Made by a program: the position numbers and the translations under genes
From: Nitrogeniibacter mangrovi
Lineage (GTDB): Bacteria > Pseudomonadota > Gammaproteobacteria > Burkholderiales > Rhodocyclaceae
Reading direction: 5' to 3'
Length of the DNA: 64,000 nt
NCBI RefSeq assembly: GCF_010983895.1
Contig: NZ_CP048836.1
Span: 4,030,001-4,094,000, forward strand
Shown here: positions 62,939 to 64,000 of the stretch, one piece after another
Layout: each line of letters opens with the position of its first letter
Position numbering within the stretch: position 1 is the stretch's first letter
The notes under the pieces: generated by a model
The model's database searches: none
Seen by the model: the letters and a program-made list of their open reading frames with translations, nothing else
Told to the model about the DNA's origin: nothing

Positions 62939-63243
62939 GCGATTGGACGGGCTGCGACAGCCGCACGAAGGCGGCCGGTCACGCGCGCCGGCGAAGTGAC
63001 TTATGACATTGGCAATGACGCAAGGGTCTGTGAGAATGGCCGCTCGCCCGCCCGGCAGCCACCGCGGGACTGTCTTGGGGTCAATGCGGTCGCGCGCGCT
63101 GCCTGCGGCGGGCGACACCCGCCGCCGGACGCAGGCGCGAATGCCGGTCGGCGATTGCCTGATGCCGTCTCCCTGAAGCCGGCGGGACGGATGTCCCGCG
63201 GCGACGTCGCGGAGTGTCACCCGCGTGCACGGGCGGTGTCCGC

Positions 63244-63519
63244 TCAGGAGCCGGTGACGAGCCGATGCATCAGGAGCTTGAGGGCCAGGGCATCGCCGGC
63301 GGATTTGCTGGCGCCCTGCGCTACCTGTCGAGGCGCAACCCGGGGAGCCGACGCAGGTGTCACGAGCGCCTTCAGCTCGGTCGCGCCGGCCTTGCCCGGC
63401 GTCGACGATTCGGCCGGAACCCCCTTGGCCAGGGCGAGCGCCGGGGTGCAGAACACGGCGACGAGGCACAGGGTGCGCAGACGACAGGGCAGGGCGGTAT
63501 GGCTGGGCTCTTGGTTCAT
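63244..63519 (-). CDS. Small exported protein of unknown function
   Basis: A 91-residue protein with a signal peptide (LRTLCLVAVFCTPALALAKG) and a short Ala/Ser/Pro-rich mature part (VTPASAPRVAPRQVAQGASKSAGDALALKLL). No domain recognised. ATG at 63519 follows GAGGTG. Confidence 0.6.
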   Translation of the reverse strand: MNQEPSHTALPCRLRTLCLVAVFCTPALALAKGVPAESSTPGKAGATELKALVTPASAPRVAPRQVAQGASKSAGDALALKLLMHRLVTGS

Positions 63520-63584
63520 GACAGCACCTCGAAAACACGTGGGCTTGCCCTGCCACTGTGGACTATTGCGCCGCAACAATCCAG

Positions 63585-64000
63585 TCACAAATCGTCTCCG
63601 CAGCCCGCCTCCCCGGCCCGGCTGGCCGCCCATTGCGCCTCCAGGCGCTCGAGCAGGGCAGGCGGGTCGATGGGCAGCAACCCGGTGATGTCGAGGGCGC
63701 GATCCTCGAACACCTCGGTGTCCGGATGCGCCGCCTGCCAGGCCGCCACCACCGCGTCGCGGTGATGGAGCAGCGCCTCGATCCACGGCCGATAGAGGCG
63801 CAGCAGCGCGCCGATCCAGCGATTCACCGGCCAGGACGGATACGCGTGGTCGATCTCGAATTCGTCGAGCATGGCGATCACCGCCGGTGCCGGATACCAG
63901 GTCTCGCCGGTGACCCAGCGGTTGGTGGCGAACAGGGCGACCGGATCGCCCCAGGCGTCCATGGAGATCGCGATCAGATGACTGAGGGCGTCCTCGTCCT
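63585..64000 (-). CDS. Unknown protein, 5' end outside the window
   Basis: The frame stays open to the last base, so at least 138 residues are seen and the start lies beyond 64000. Trp-rich pattern: ISMDAWGDPVALFATNRW, ETWYPAPAVIAMLDEFEIDH, PVNRWIGALLRLYRPWIEAL. An internal ATG at 63962 is possible, but the protein-like pattern continues upstream of it. Not recognised. Confidence 0.7.
   Translation of the reverse strand, partial: DEDALSHLIAISMDAWGDPVALFATNRWVTGETWYPAPAVIAMLDEFEIDHAYPSWPVNRWIGALLRLYRPWIEALLHHRDAVVAAWQAAHPDTEVFEDRALDITGLLPIDPPALLERLEAQWAASRAGEAGCGDDL

Larger units (their letters stand above)
62816..63243. other. Intergenic region upstream of the SIR2-like unit
   Basis: About 430 bases. 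62857-62938 holds the sigma-54 promoter and NifA site described separately. The remaining ~300 bases to 63243 contain no recognised gene or repeat; short open frames there lack ribosome sites. Confidence 0.5.

Overview
The window is high-GC DNA, almost completely coding, and reads as a chromosomal nitrogen-fixation region of a diazotrophic betaproteobacterium. An Azoarcus/Rhodocyclales-like organism fits best: a gmk-rpoZ-spoT operon, a NifL-NifA pair, a nif-type Rnf complex next to nifLA, PEP-CTERM proteins and OmpW. The placement is inferred from gene content, not from a database match. The nitrogenase structural genes nifHDK are not in the window, nor are nifT, nifV, nifW, nifM or draT. The window covers the accessory side: FeMo-cofactor assembly, Fe-S supply, electron delivery, molybdate uptake and regulation.

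Layout. 1-4556 (minus): a DnaQ-type exonuclease fused to a GIY-YIG nuclease, a DUF3460 protein, spoT, rpoZ, gmk. 5039-5473: a small exported protein. 5535-8202 (minus): iscA-nifU-nifS. 8395-10545: a LysR regulator divergent from a PNPOx-like protein and a GST. 10547-16078 (minus): nifE-nifN-nifX-rseC-DUF269-DUF683-fdxB and two unknown genes, mostly with overlapping starts and stops. 16288-19429: ompW behind an FNR box, an AT-rich orphan P-loop ATPase that looks acquired, and a DUF2789 protein. 19459-26347 (minus): rnfABCDGE-rnfH, an unknown gene, and a two-GAF protein. 26610-29777: nifL-nifA. 29837-33275: a CsoR/InrS-like metal sensor with its operator, a His-tailed EamA transporter, a HupE-like protein, a membrane-anchor protein and a GST. 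33263-36313 (minus): three PEP-CTERM proteins. 36568-38033: [2Fe-2S] ferredoxin, nifZ, nifF, unknown gene. 38034-43306: modG-like molbindin, modE, modA, modD, a NifX-like cofactor-binding protein, modB, modC. 43348-52074: general metabolism, signalling and envelope genes. 52261-58373: nifB, fdxN, an ArsC/NifO-like protein, an FprA flavoprotein, two [2Fe-2S] ferredoxins, nifQ, draG. 58510-60988: small and housekeeping genes. 60995-62815 (minus): a SIR2-like gene, an unknown gene and a bacteriohemerythrin, behind a NifA/sigma-54 promoter. 63244-64000 (minus): an exported protein and one partial gene.

How it works together. Six units carry a sigma-54 -24/-12 element preceded by a NifA site of the form TGT-N10-ACA: iscA-nifUS, nifENX, rnf, the fdx-nifZ-nifF unit, nifB and the SIR2-like unit. 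NifL/NifA encoded in the middle would switch them on together. Rnf, NifF and several ferredoxins can deliver electrons. NifU/NifS/IscA make Fe-S clusters. NifB, NifEN, NifX and NifQ with the Mod system build and load the Mo cofactor. DraG reverses ADP-ribosylation of NifH.

Two nif-associated genes, rnfC and the middle gene of the SIR2-like unit, are each broken by a single missing base in a G/C run. This could be a consensus error or true mutation. The most interesting under-described pieces are the NifA-controlled SIR2-like/unknown/hemerythrin unit and the RseC-like gene inside the nifENX operon.
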